Below the pieces are notes generated by a model that was given only the letters and a program-made list of their open reading frames with translations, made no database searches and had not been told where the DNA came from. A stretch of 33,146 bases of DNA from the NCBI GenBank assembly GCA_020850735.1, contig JADZEE010000165.1:1-33146 (forward strand), written 5' to 3'. Source of the stretch: Gammaproteobacteria bacterium (GTDB lineage: Bacteria > Pseudomonadota > Gammaproteobacteria > JADZEE01). Within the stretch, counting starts at the first letter, position 1. Each line of letters begins with the position of its first letter. Positions 14,349 through 22,816 of the stretch are shown piece by piece. Made by a program: the position numbers and the translations under genes.

Positions 14349-15128
14349 ATGCCTAGCGCCGGCACCCGCAGCAGACGCAGCCGCTCCAAAGCGCCCGGGA
14401 AAGCGGGCGACACCTCGTTACGGATGCGCGATCTCGTGCGTGAAAGCGGCCTGACGCGCGAGACCATCCACTTCTATATCGCCCAGGGCCTGGTGCCACC
14501 GGGCAGGAAGACCGGCCGCAACACGGCGGTCTACGGGACCGAACACCTGGCGCGCCTGCAGGGGATCCGCGCGCTCCAGGACAAGCACTTCCTGCCCCTC
14601 AAAGGCATCAGGAAGATCTTCAACGAGGCTGACAGCACCGCGGCTTTCACGTCCGGACAGGAAGCCATGCTGCGACGCGCCCGCATGGATCTGCCGGACT
14701 GGGTGCGCCCGGGCGCCGAACGCTTCGTCGCCCTCGCCGGGGTGATCGGCGGTCGTTTGACGGCGGAAGAAGTGCGATTTCTCAAACGTGAGGGCCTGAT
14801 CCAGGTCCGCGGCCGGGGCAAGTCGGCCGCGGTTTCCGAGGAGGATGCGGTCGTGCTGGATACCTGGGCACGGCTCAAAGAGATCGGCATCGGACCGGAT
14901 CATGGTTACGATCCCAGCGTCCTGCGCATGTGGGACAGGACCATCGAGCAGCTGGTCAGGAAGGAAACCGCCAGCCTCGCACGGGGCTACGCCAACGCGC
15001 CCGCCGCGACCACCGCCGATGTCATCCAGCGCGCCTTTCCCCTCGTCGACCGGCTGCTGTCGGCAATCCATCGCAAGAAGGTGCGCCGCCTGTTCGCGCG
15101 GGTTGCGCGCGCCGACGACGACCCGTAA
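14349..15128 (+). CDS. MerR-family transcriptional regulator
   Basis: A protein of 259 residues with a basic N-terminal tail. The MerR helix-turn-helix is MRDLVRESGLTRETIHFYIA at about 26-45, then GLVPPGRKTGRNTAVYGTEH and LARLQGIRALQDKHFLPLKG. The C-terminal 170 residues are helical and not like metal-binding MerR proteins: no Cys pair is present, so an organic effector is more likely. It is the only plus-strand gene, divergent from the Mo operon and convergent with the second Mo oxidoreductase (13 bp gap). It probably controls the divergent operon. The ribosome-binding site is weak; I kept the ATG at 14349. Confidence 0.85.
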   Translation: MPSAGTRSRRSRSKAPGKAGDTSLRMRDLVRESGLTRETIHFYIAQGLVPPGRKTGRNTAVYGTEHLARLQGIRALQDKHFLPLKGIRKIFNEADSTAAFTSGQEAMLRRARMDLPDWVRPGAERFVALAGVIGGRLTAEEVRFLKREGLIQVRGRGKSAAVSEEDAVVLDTWARLKEIGIGPDHGYDPSVLRMWDRTIEQLVRKETASLARGYANAPAATTADVIQRAFPLVDRLLSAIHRKKVRRLFARVARADDDP

Positions 15129-15141
15129 TCCGACGGCGTCC

Positions 15142-17283
15142 TCAAGCGCGGCCTGGTTTTTCGATTCGTACCGGCGTGCCGTTGAGCCGGGGTACAGCCG
15201 CCAGTGGCGAGAGATCGTCGTTGGCAACCAGCTCGTTGCAGTTGATGCCGTGCGCCGAGGGTTCGATCCGCCCGTGCGGATCGAACGTACGCCCACCCCA
15301 GCCCTGCTCCATGACCACCACCCCCGGGCGCACGTCAGCGGAAACCTTCGCCTCGGCCTCGACGGCGGCGACGCGCGATTCGACTCGCACGCGATCGCCG
15401 CTGACGATGCCGAGCGACCCGGCGTCGTGGTCATTGATCTCCGCGATGGCACCGCGGTTCCGGGCGCGCGTATCCGCATACTCGCTGAGATGACTGTTCA
15501 TCATATCGGTGCGCCGTCGCGATATGAGTTGCAACGGATACCGTCCCACAGTCGCACTCGGGACACCCACCCGCTCGCGCAACAGGGCCGCGAACCGCGG
15601 CGGGCAGGCATCTATCCTGCCGTCGGCCGTGCGCACGCGCGCGCGCGGATGGTGCAGAGCCTGTTCGGCGTAGTCATAACCGCGCACGCTGGATCGCAGG
15701 CGCTCCCAGTCGAGCACGCCTTTTTGCGCGAGCGCGCCGCGCAGCAGATCTTCCGGCAACAGGTCGAATGCACGTGTGCCGTCCAGACAGGCGCGCAGGG
15801 TCTCGCGCGCCGCCGCGAGCTCGCCCCAGCGTACGCCGTACATGGTCCTGTCCATCAGCATCGCCACGGCGAAGAAGAATTCCCATTCGTCCCGCACACC
15901 GGGCGGCGCCTGCACGGCGCGGCGCGCGTACTGAACGAACGGCCGGCTGCGCAGCGCGGCGCCGATGACCGGAAACTCCTCCCTTTCCAGCCAGTGCATG
16001 GCCGGGATCAGCCAGTGCGCGTGCCGGTGGCTCTCGCGCTGGAACAGATCGACGCTCACGCACAGATCCAGTTGCGCCAGCGCCGCATCCAGGCTCGCGC
16101 CCTGCGGCCCGGTCACCACCGGGTTGCCGCCGAGCAGCAGCAGCGCCCGCACCTGCCCGGCGCCGGGCGTGGTGATCTCGCCGGGCAGCTCGGCGAGCGA
16201 ATAATGGCCGAGCACGGGATCCAGGCCGCGCACGCGGCTCGCACGGGTATTGCTGCCGAGCATGCCTTGCAGCAGATCGTGCGGCGGCAGATTCGTGTAC
16301 GCGCCGCCGGGGCGGCCGTAGCGGCCCGTAACCAGGTTCAGCACCTGTGTGAGCCACATGGCAAGGACACCGTCCTGCGCCTGGGCCACACCCGTGCGCG
16401 CGATCGCGCCGGCAGCCGGCGCGCGTGCAAACCTGCGGGCGACGTCCGCGATACGTCCGACCGGCACGCCGCAGCGCCCGGCGAGATCATCGAGTGACAT
16501 CTCCCCGAGCAGTGCGCGCAGATCCCCGACCCCACGCGCCGCGTCGCACTCGGCGCTGTCGACCCAGCCGTGGTCGAAAATGACCTTGAGCATGCCGGCA
16601 AGCAGCGCCCAGTCCTCGCCGGGCACAGGGGCAAGGTGTTGCGCCGCACGGCGGGCTGACTCGGTACGGCGCGGATCGACGATCACGATCTCGGCGCCGG
16701 CGGCTTGCGCGGCAAGGGCGCGCCGCCAGCCGTCGGGCATGTCGCCCATCCACATCATGCCCGATACCGCCGGGTTGCTGCCGATCAGCAGCAGGCAATC
16801 GCAGGCGTCCAGATCCACGAACACGGGCAACCACGCGTCCCCGAACATCGCGTCATTCACCAGATGCCACGCGTTCGTGTCGACCGAAGCGGCGGAGTAG
16901 CGGCTGCGCGTACCGATAGCGTCGAGTAAACCATAGAAAAAAACCGGTGCCGGAAATCCGAACGCCGGTGGATTGCCCAGATAGCCGGCGACGGCATCCG
17001 CGCCGTGCTCATCGACGATCCTGCGCAGACGCACCGCGATGTCCTCGATGGCCTCCGCGTAGCTCGCCGCGACGTAGCGCGTGCCGTCGCGGCGCATCGG
17101 GACCCGGATCCGGCGCGGATCCGCGACGAGCTTGTGCGCGCTGGCGCCCTTGACGCAGAAATCACGCCAGTTGTAGGGATGCTGCTGGTCCGGCCGGATG
17201 CGTGTCACGCGGTTGTCCGCGACCGCCACCTCGAGCCCGCACGCGCACTCGCAGATCCGGCACATGGTCTGGACTGTCGTCAT
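15142..17283 (-). CDS. Cytosolic molybdopterin (bis-MGD) oxidoreductase of the formate-dehydrogenase/DMSO-reductase superfamily
   Basis: A protein of 713 residues beginning with a [4Fe-4S] motif, Cys8-x2-Cys11-x3-Cys15-x27-Cys43 (CRICECACGLEV ... FCVKG). Cofactor-binding blocks follow (LLLIGSNPAVSG, IVIVDPRRTESARRAAQHLA) and a C-terminal dinucleotide-binding domain from about 590 (LQLISRRRTDMMNSHLSEYA). No signal peptide, hence cytosolic. The usual ligand position falls in ASVDTNAW (132-139), where neither Cys nor selenocysteine is seen; Ser133 or Asp135 may coordinate Mo. There is no partner Fe-S subunit. The neighbour upstream is the MerB-like gene 40 bp away. The reaction is unknown; a hydratase or transhydroxylase-type non-redox reaction is conceivable. 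Confidence 0.82.
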   Translation of the reverse strand: MTTVQTMCRICECACGLEVAVADNRVTRIRPDQQHPYNWRDFCVKGASAHKLVADPRRIRVPMRRDGTRYVAASYAEAIEDIAVRLRRIVDEHGADAVAGYLGNPPAFGFPAPVFFYGLLDAIGTRSRYSAASVDTNAWHLVNDAMFGDAWLPVFVDLDACDCLLLIGSNPAVSGMMWMGDMPDGWRRALAAQAAGAEIVIVDPRRTESARRAAQHLAPVPGEDWALLAGMLKVIFDHGWVDSAECDAARGVGDLRALLGEMSLDDLAGRCGVPVGRIADVARRFARAPAAGAIARTGVAQAQDGVLAMWLTQVLNLVTGRYGRPGGAYTNLPPHDLLQGMLGSNTRASRVRGLDPVLGHYSLAELPGEITTPGAGQVRALLLLGGNPVVTGPQGASLDAALAQLDLCVSVDLFQRESHRHAHWLIPAMHWLEREEFPVIGAALRSRPFVQYARRAVQAPPGVRDEWEFFFAVAMLMDRTMYGVRWGELAAARETLRACLDGTRAFDLLPEDLLRGALAQKGVLDWERLRSSVRGYDYAEQALHHPRARVRTADGRIDACPPRFAALLRERVGVPSATVGRYPLQLISRRRTDMMNSHLSEYADTRARNRGAIAEINDHDAGSLGIVSGDRVRVESRVAAVEAEAKVSADVRPGVVVMEQGWGGRTFDPHGRIEPSAHGINCNELVANDDLSPLAAVPRLNGTPVRIEKPGRA

Positions 17284-17323
17284 CGCGGCCGGCGCCTGGC
17301 GGTTACTCGCACCCGGGGCGGGC

Positions 17324-18172
17324 TCACAGCAGCGCCAGACGAACGTAGTTGCCGTAACCCCTGGCTTTCCAGGCCCGGATCGTCGCCGGCGTAATCGCGA
17401 AGAACGGGTCCGGGACGTGCAGCCAGCTGCAGCCGCACAACGGGTGGGTGAAACCCAGCGCCTTCATGCCGGCAATCATGCGCAGCACGGGCAAGGTGAG
17501 CTGGTAATCGTAATCGAGACGTCCCTTGCCGACGATCTGCACCTGGCGGTTGACGGTTACCGGATCGCGCGTTCGGCCGCGTATCTGCGGATGCGCGGCG
17601 CACCAGGCCCGGTAAGCGTCCTGGGAAGCGAAAAAGCTGTTGAAATCGCACCAACCGATCATGTCCTCGGCGATCCTGCGGAACGGAATGCCGAAGTGCA
17701 CGAGCAGCGATTTCGGCTTGAAATCGAGCACGACACCGTCACGGCCGGTGATTTCGACCGGTGTGCCGGATTGCCGGCAGATGCTGGTCACGGTGACCTC
17801 GCGACCCGGAAAGCTCGAGGAGATCCCGCAGGCCTCGACGGCGCACTCGCCATACCATTTCTGTTCCCCGTCGACCGTGATCCGGTAGTGGTTCGGGAAC
17901 GTGGCGAACGGCCGGGCGTAGAAGACCTCGCCGAGCGCGGGCAGCGGTCCGCTCACCGGTTCGTCCTGGAAAGTCGGCGCGTGCGCGTGCGCGGCGTCGG
18001 TGACCGCGATCGCGCCGGCTGCCTCGAGATCAAACAGCACACGGCCGAGCGTGGCGGGGTCCAGATCGAATTGCGCACACAACGCGCTCGTCGACGGGCA
18101 GGTCCCGTCGGCCCGGACCTGCCCGATGATATGCCAGCGCACCTTGCGCGCAAGGTCGTACAGCTCGGCCAT
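17324..18172 (-). CDS. MerB-like (alkylmercury lyase family) protein with C-terminal extension
   Basis: A protein of 282 residues. An N-terminal winged-helix region (about 10-60) precedes a core that aligns by eye with organomercurial lyase: WYGECAVEACGI (Cys110, Glu113), SICRQSGTPVEIT, then GWCDFNSFFASQDAYRAW (Cys175). Cys110, Glu113 and Cys175 match catalytic Cys96, Asp99 and Cys159 of MerB, with Glu for Asp. MerB is about 212 residues; the extra 70 residues here include HPLCGCSWLHVPD. No merA, merT or merP is nearby, and it is paired with an orphan Mo oxidoreductase, so mercury resistance is doubtful. Protonolytic C-metal or C-S chemistry, or a cofactor role, is speculative. The ATG at 18172 follows GAGGAG. 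Confidence 0.65.
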   Translation of the reverse strand: MAELYDLARKVRWHIIGQVRADGTCPSTSALCAQFDLDPATLGRVLFDLEAAGAIAVTDAAHAHAPTFQDEPVSGPLPALGEVFYARPFATFPNHYRITVDGEQKWYGECAVEACGISSSFPGREVTVTSICRQSGTPVEITGRDGVVLDFKPKSLLVHFGIPFRRIAEDMIGWCDFNSFFASQDAYRAWCAAHPQIRGRTRDPVTVNRQVQIVGKGRLDYDYQLTLPVLRMIAGMKALGFTHPLCGCSWLHVPDPFFAITPATIRAWKARGYGNYVRLALL

Positions 18173-18422
18173 CGTTCATGCTCCTCAGGATCTGCACGCG
18201 TGGCGACAGCGGGCGGGCACGCGGCTCACGGGCCCGGGCGGGTACCGATCCGCCGCGCCACGGCCGGATCCGGGATCGGGATCCGCGGCGGAACCGGCCT
18301 CGGCGGGGCGATGCTCAACGAGATATCCCCACAACGCGGCGGTCAGGCCGGCGCCGGCGTGCAAGTGACGGTACCAACGGCTGCATCGCGTTCATCGCGC
18401 TCGTGATGACGGACTGCCCGAC

Positions 18423-18810
18423 TCAAGTTCCGAGCAGCGTGCTCAACTGCCGCATCGAGCGCCGCTCGTGCGGATCCCAGCCATCGCGAGTGCCAGTCGC
18501 AGGCCTCGGATCCGCCGGTACCCAGCGGATAGCCCTCGGCATCCCGCAGGTTGTTCACGGGCAGGATCTCGGGCGGACCCTCGCGGTCACCGAAGTAGCG
18601 TGCGCCACGGATGAGGTCACCGAAATGGCGCGCAAAGCGCACCAGATCGGCGTCCGTCGGTGACCGGTGGCCGCGGAACACCAGCAGGACGTGGCGCGCA
18701 AGCGCGGCCCTGATGGTCGCGACCGCATCGCCGTCGGGTTCCCGCTCCGCTGACCACCCGCGTACTTCAGCGCCGAAAGGGGCCTCGAGGGGCGACAGTT
18801 CCAGTTGCAT
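18423..18810 (-). pseudogene. TauD/TfdA-family dioxygenase pseudogene with internal deletion
   Basis: The N-terminal part is normal (LSPLEAPFGAEVRGWSAE, LARHVLLVFRGH, LVRFARHFGDL, NLRDAEGYPLGTGG, CDWHS) and reaches the start of the iron-binding H-x-D motif. It then jumps, in another frame, to DGWDPHERRSMRQLSTLLGT and a stop at 18423, which is the C-terminal tail of the family. I infer that roughly 130-150 central residues, including the H-x-D aspartate and the second His, were deleted with a frameshift at the junction. Staying in the original frame, reading continues to 18343. The ATG at 18810 follows AGAG, 25 bp after the TonB receptor stop. Bases 18173-18422 hold nothing else I recognise. 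Confidence 0.75.
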
Positions 18811-18835
18811 GGTCGTCTCTTGCGGGTGCTCGTCC

Positions 18836-21127
18836 TCAGAAGTCATAGCGCAGGGTCACACCCCACGTCCGCGGCGGATTGAGCCAGCGCATATAGCTGC
18901 CCGAAAACAACGGCACTCCGACCTGCTGCTGTATGTAGGTCTCGTCCGTCACGTTCTTCGCCCACAGAGCCACGTCCCAGGAACTGCCGCGCAGCCCCGC
19001 GCGCAAATTGACGAGATCGTAGCTCTGCTTCGCCAGCGGATCGAGATCGTCGGCGGCGATGTGGTCGCCGACGTGGGAGTAATCGACCCGCCCGTACAGC
19101 TCGAGCCCGTCACGAACCGGTCTCACGAAGTTGGCGGCGAGCGTCGTGGTGATGTCGGGCGCCCAGGGCAGATCCTCGCCGCTCACGTCGCAGAATCCGG
19201 TGAGCGGATCGGCACCCGTGCGGCCGAAATAACACGGGCCGTTCGTGAACTCGTCGTACTCGGCGTCCAGCCACTCCAGCGCCGCGTCGACGGTCATCCA
19301 GTCGGTGATGACCGCCGTCGCTTCGACGTCCATGCCCATGGTGGTCTGCATGCCCGCGTTGTCCACGAAGAAAGCGCCCACGGTCGCGTCGAACGACAGA
19401 TTCTGGAAATCCTCGATCTCCGTGTAGAAGAACGAGGCATTCAGGCGCAGCCTGCGGTCGAACCAGTCGGTCTTTGCGCCGACCTCGTAATTGATCGAGG
19501 TTTCCTCGCCGTAGGCGCGCTCGGTGCCCGTGCGCGGACCGGCCGCACCGTTGAAACCGCCGGCCTTGGAGCCGGTGGCCACGTTCACGAACGTCATCAC
19601 GGAGTCGGTCCAGGAGTATTGTCCGCTCACCGTCCAGGTGACGCTGTCGTCCTCGAACGAGAGATCCTCGTCGATCGGCGGCAGGATCAGCAGGCGCATG
19701 ATCGAGAACGGCGACGCGGTTCGCGAGATGATGCCGAGGTGCGCGTCGCGCTCCTCGTGCGAGAACCGCAGTCCGCCCGTCAGGCGCGCCTTGTCGGTCA
19801 GGTCGTACATGAGCTGGCCGAATGCGGCCATGGTCTCCTGCTCCCAGGTGGTGTCGTAAAAGCCGGTATCGCCGGCCGCACCGGTCAGCGGCGGCGGGAA
19901 TGCCCCCGGCAGCACGAATCCGGGAATCGCGCCGAAGGTGACGTAGCCGTTGTTCAGGCTGCTGCGGTCCAGCGTCGCGCTGTAATAGAACAGGCCGCCG
20001 AGCCAGTTCAGTCTGCTGTCGCCGTTGGAAACGAGGCGCAGCTCCTGGCTGACGGAATCACCCTTGTTGACGTCGGTGACACGCCACCAGTCGAGGGACG
20101 AGTGGTCGGTATCCTGGGTGTGCACCCAACGGTATTCGTCGTAGCCCGTGATGGACGTCAGCGTGAAGGCGCCGAAGTCGTAGTCGATGGTGCCCGAGAC
20201 GGAGTTGGACTCCTGCTTGAAGGAATACGGGAAGTCGATGCCGACCTTGCGGTCCTCCGGGTCGAGCGATGGCAAGGGCGAACCGAACACGGTCGACAGG
20301 GCGATGTGGGCCGGTCCGGGCAGCAGCTCGCCGGAGCAGCAGACCTGGTGGCGGCTGACGTGGGTGGCAATCAGGCGCACGTCGAGCGCCTCGTTGGGCT
20401 GCCACAACAGCTGACCGCGGAGCACTTTGTCGTCGGCGTCGTTGAGTTCCTCCGTGCCTCCGCCGCCGGCCGGATCCAGGTCGTCCATATAGCCGTCGCG
20501 GATGTTGAAGCGGCCGCTGATGCGAAACGACAGCGTGTCCACTAGCGGTCCGCTGAGGGAAAAGCGGCCGTCGCGCAACGCATAATCGCCGGTGCTGAAC
20601 TCGAGGTTGCCCTCGATCTCGGACGTGGGCGCTTTGGTGATCACGTTCACGAGCCCCGCGTTGGTGTTCTTGCCGTAGAGAGTGCTCTGCGGGCCATACA
20701 GCACTTCGATGCGCTCGATATCGGCCAGATCGGCAAGACCGAGCCCCGAGCGCGGCTGGTATACGCCGTCGACGAAGAACCCGACCGACGGCTCGATGCT
20801 CGGTTCGTTGCCCTGGGAACCGATGCCGCGCAAGCGGATGGCGGCGCTGAATGGCGTGATGTTGGCGGCGATGTTGAGGGCCGGCAGATGCTGCTGGAGG
20901 TCCTCGACGCTGCCAACCCCGGTGTTGCGCAGAAACTCGGTATCGACCGCCGTCACCGTGAACGGCACCTCCTGCAGGCTCTGGGCACGCTTCTGCGCCG
21001 TGACCACGACTTCCTCGATCTGCGCGGCCGCGGTGGCGCCGGGCATCAGCGTGGCCAATGCGAGCACATATGCCGCCAGCGGTTCGGGTTGCAGCAAGCA
21101 AGCGCTGCCCTTACGTGTGTCTGACAT
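18836..21127 (-). CDS. TonB-dependent outer-membrane receptor
   Basis: A protein of 763 residues. A signal segment (PLAAYVLALATLMPGATAAA) is followed by the plug domain with TonB-box-like EEVVVTAQKR, LRGIGSQG, SVGFFVDGVY and IERIEVLYGPQSTLYGKN. Barrel strands then run to the terminal RYDF, ending in the Phe typical of outer-membrane barrels. It belongs to the large FecA/CirA-like group common in degraders of scarce or bulky compounds. The ATG at 21127 follows GGAGG at 5 nt. The 103-bp gap upstream contains the palindrome GAACGATCGTTC, shared with the tetR promoter. I therefore infer that uptake of the substrate is co-regulated with the carboxylase operon. Its ligand is unknown. Confidence 0.92.
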   Translation of the reverse strand: MSDTRKGSACLLQPEPLAAYVLALATLMPGATAAAQIEEVVVTAQKRAQSLQEVPFTVTAVDTEFLRNTGVGSVEDLQQHLPALNIAANITPFSAAIRLRGIGSQGNEPSIEPSVGFFVDGVYQPRSGLGLADLADIERIEVLYGPQSTLYGKNTNAGLVNVITKAPTSEIEGNLEFSTGDYALRDGRFSLSGPLVDTLSFRISGRFNIRDGYMDDLDPAGGGGTEELNDADDKVLRGQLLWQPNEALDVRLIATHVSRHQVCCSGELLPGPAHIALSTVFGSPLPSLDPEDRKVGIDFPYSFKQESNSVSGTIDYDFGAFTLTSITGYDEYRWVHTQDTDHSSLDWWRVTDVNKGDSVSQELRLVSNGDSRLNWLGGLFYYSATLDRSSLNNGYVTFGAIPGFVLPGAFPPPLTGAAGDTGFYDTTWEQETMAAFGQLMYDLTDKARLTGGLRFSHEERDAHLGIISRTASPFSIMRLLILPPIDEDLSFEDDSVTWTVSGQYSWTDSVMTFVNVATGSKAGGFNGAAGPRTGTERAYGEETSINYEVGAKTDWFDRRLRLNASFFYTEIEDFQNLSFDATVGAFFVDNAGMQTTMGMDVEATAVITDWMTVDAALEWLDAEYDEFTNGPCYFGRTGADPLTGFCDVSGEDLPWAPDITTTLAANFVRPVRDGLELYGRVDYSHVGDHIAADDLDPLAKQSYDLVNLRAGLRGSSWDVALWAKNVTDETYIQQQVGVPLFSGSYMRWLNPPRTWGVTLRYDF

Positions 21128-21190
21128 GTTGACCTCCGTCGGTCGGTTGGTTCTCGGCCGTGGCGCCGAACATAAGCTCGTGTACATCTT

Positions 21191-21204
21191 GGAACGATCG
21201 TTCG
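21191..21204. promoter_or_regulatory. TetR-type operator before the TonB receptor gene
   Basis: GAACGATCGTTC (21192-21203) is a perfect 12-bp palindrome, 64 bp upstream of the receptor ATG. The same core lies in the longer palindrome upstream of tetR at 32656-32673. I found the core at only these two places by reading the window. Confidence 0.7.
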
Positions 21205-21230
21205 TTATTGAACAGCCCAAAAAAAATGTC

Positions 21231-22376
21231 TCAGGTCGATGCGATGATGACCGTGCAGGTCTTCGCGTCGCCCGCCTGGTCGCCGCCCATGCAGTGCGCG
21301 AGCCCGACCCGGGCATCGCCCACCTGGCGTGCGCGCGCCTCGCCGCGCAGCTGGGTCGCGAGCTCGACCACCTGCGCGCAACCGGTGGCGGCGATGGGGT
21401 GACCGCGGCCGAGCAGTCCGCCGGACGGGTTGACCGGGATCCGGCCGCCGATCGCGGTGTCGCCGCTTTCCACCAGCCGGCCGCCGGCCCCCGGCGCGCA
21501 TAGTCCGAGCGCCTCGTAGTGCATGAGCTCGGCGATCGAAAATGCATCGTGACACTCGACCACGTCGAGGTCGCCCGGACCGATGCCCGCGGCCTCGTAG
21601 GCGCCGCGTGCGCCGCGGTAATCGGTCTCCCAGCGGGCGAGATCCATCGGGCTCTCGTAGCTGCCCGTGCACAGCTCGGCCGCATCCACGCGCACGGCGC
21701 GATGCTGCCCGGCGGCGACACTCTGCGCGCCGAGCACGATGGCCGCGGCGCCGTCGGCCATCGCGCAGCATTGCAGCCGCGTGATGGGATCGGCGATGAG
21801 CGGCGCGTCGAGGACGTCCTCCACCGTGACCGCGACACGGAACTGCGCGAGCGGATTATCGAGCGCGTGGCGCCGGTTCTTCACCGACACGAGCGCCAGC
21901 TGCCTCGGCGTGGTGCCGAATTCGTGCATGTGCCGCACCGCGCGCAGGGCGAAGCTCGCCGGCGTGACCAGACCGAGCAGTGTTTCGTACTCGCTGTTGC
22001 CGGAGCTGAGCAGACCCAGACCCGGCAGTGACATCTTCTCCGCGCCGACCACCAGCGCGGTCTGGAACTGACCCGAACGGATCGCATGCCAGGCGAGATG
22101 CAGCGCCGTCGAGCCGGACGTGCACGCGTTCTCCACGTTGACGACCGGCACGCGCCGCACGCCGACCGCCGCGAGCACGTGCTGCCCGAGCGTCGCGTCG
22201 CCGCTCAGACGGCTGCCCAGGGCATTGGCGAAGTAACCGCTTTCGATCCGGGACGGTGCGATACCCGCATCGCGCAGCGCCGCCCGCGCGGCGGCGGCAG
22301 CGATATCCGCGAGCGAGTCGTCGCTGCGGCGCTGAAACGGCGTCATCGCGGCGCCCAGCACGTAAACCGCGCTCAC
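21231..22376 (-). CDS. SCP2-type thiolase-fold protein
   Basis: A protein of 381 residues with thiolase landmarks: Cys85 in NVENACTSGSTALHLAW, His276 in ECHDAFSIAELMHYEALG, and His326 in GRGHPIAATGCAQ. A Cys at 362 lies in AHCMGGDQAGD. Because the nucleophile Cys is kept, it can be a true thiolase. Pairing with a DUF35 protein is also known for Ltp2-type retro-aldolases of steroid side-chain degradation, so that alternative stays open. The GTG at 22376 overlaps the DUF35 stop by 4 nt (GTGA), favouring it over the longer frame. Expected job: cleave the beta-ketoacyl-CoA made by the carboxylase and ligase. Confidence 0.87.
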   Translation of the reverse strand: MSAVYVLGAAMTPFQRRSDDSLADIAAAAARAALRDAGIAPSRIESGYFANALGSRLSGDATLGQHVLAAVGVRRVPVVNVENACTSGSTALHLAWHAIRSGQFQTALVVGAEKMSLPGLGLLSSGNSEYETLLGLVTPASFALRAVRHMHEFGTTPRQLALVSVKNRRHALDNPLAQFRVAVTVEDVLDAPLIADPITRLQCCAMADGAAAIVLGAQSVAAGQHRAVRVDAAELCTGSYESPMDLARWETDYRGARGAYEAAGIGPGDLDVVECHDAFSIAELMHYEALGLCAPGAGGRLVESGDTAIGGRIPVNPSGGLLGRGHPIAATGCAQVVELATQLRGEARARQVGDARVGLAHCMGGDQAGDAKTCTVIIAST

Positions 22377-22816
22377 CGGTCGAGGTCCTCGGCCACGAAG
22401 TAGGGCCGTACGCATGGATTGCCCTGGCCGTCCTCACCGACCACGCCGCAGGAGAGGCGCAGGCGCTGGCCTATCGTGAACCGTTCGGGCCGCTGCGGAT
22501 CGAGCAGCGCAAACACGCGCAGGCCGCACTCGTCCAGATCGACGTAGCCGACCGCATAGGGCTGCGGCAGGCCGAACGGCGCCCGCGTACGGACGACCGC
22601 GTAGCTGTACAGGCTCCCGTGCGAACCGAGCTCGCACCGGGTCGTCTCTTCGAGGCAGTCCGGGCAGAACCGGGGCTGCGGGAAAAAGGTGCGCGCACAG
22701 TCCCGGCAGCGGCCGCCGAGCAGCACCGGCGGCTCGCCCGCGCGGAACAGATGCGCCGCGATGTGCGCCACGTCGTGCCCGGCGATCGGCTCCCGCATCT
22801 GTGCCGGCGCGCTCAT
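22373..22816 (-). CDS. DUF35 OB-fold / zinc-ribbon partner of the thiolase
   Basis: A protein of 147 residues. A rubredoxin-like zinc ribbon has Cys37, Cys40, Cys51 and Cys54 (GGRCRDCARTFFPQPRFCPDC), followed by an OB-fold (GSLYSYAVVRTRAPFGLPQP, YAVGYVDLDECGLRVFALL). Such proteins form complexes with SCP2-type thiolases and likely hold the acyl-CoA. The ATG at 22816 overlaps the ligase stop by 4 nt (ATGA) and its own stop overlaps the thiolase start, so the three genes are translationally coupled. Confidence 0.88.
   Translation of the reverse strand: MSAPAQMREPIAGHDVAHIAAHLFRAGEPPVLLGGRCRDCARTFFPQPRFCPDCLEETTRCELGSHGSLYSYAVVRTRAPFGLPQPYAVGYVDLDECGLRVFALLDPQRPERFTIGQRLRLSCGVVGEDGQGNPCVRPYFVAEDLDR

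Noticed and set aside
17324..18172. Mercury resistance gene merB
   Set aside because: No merA, merT, merP or metal-type MerR gene nearby; an altered active-site Asp and a long C-terminal extension.
18611..20545. Plus-strand open frame of 644 codons opposite the TonB receptor
   Set aside because: Antisense to a receptor with all family landmarks; low-complexity composition.
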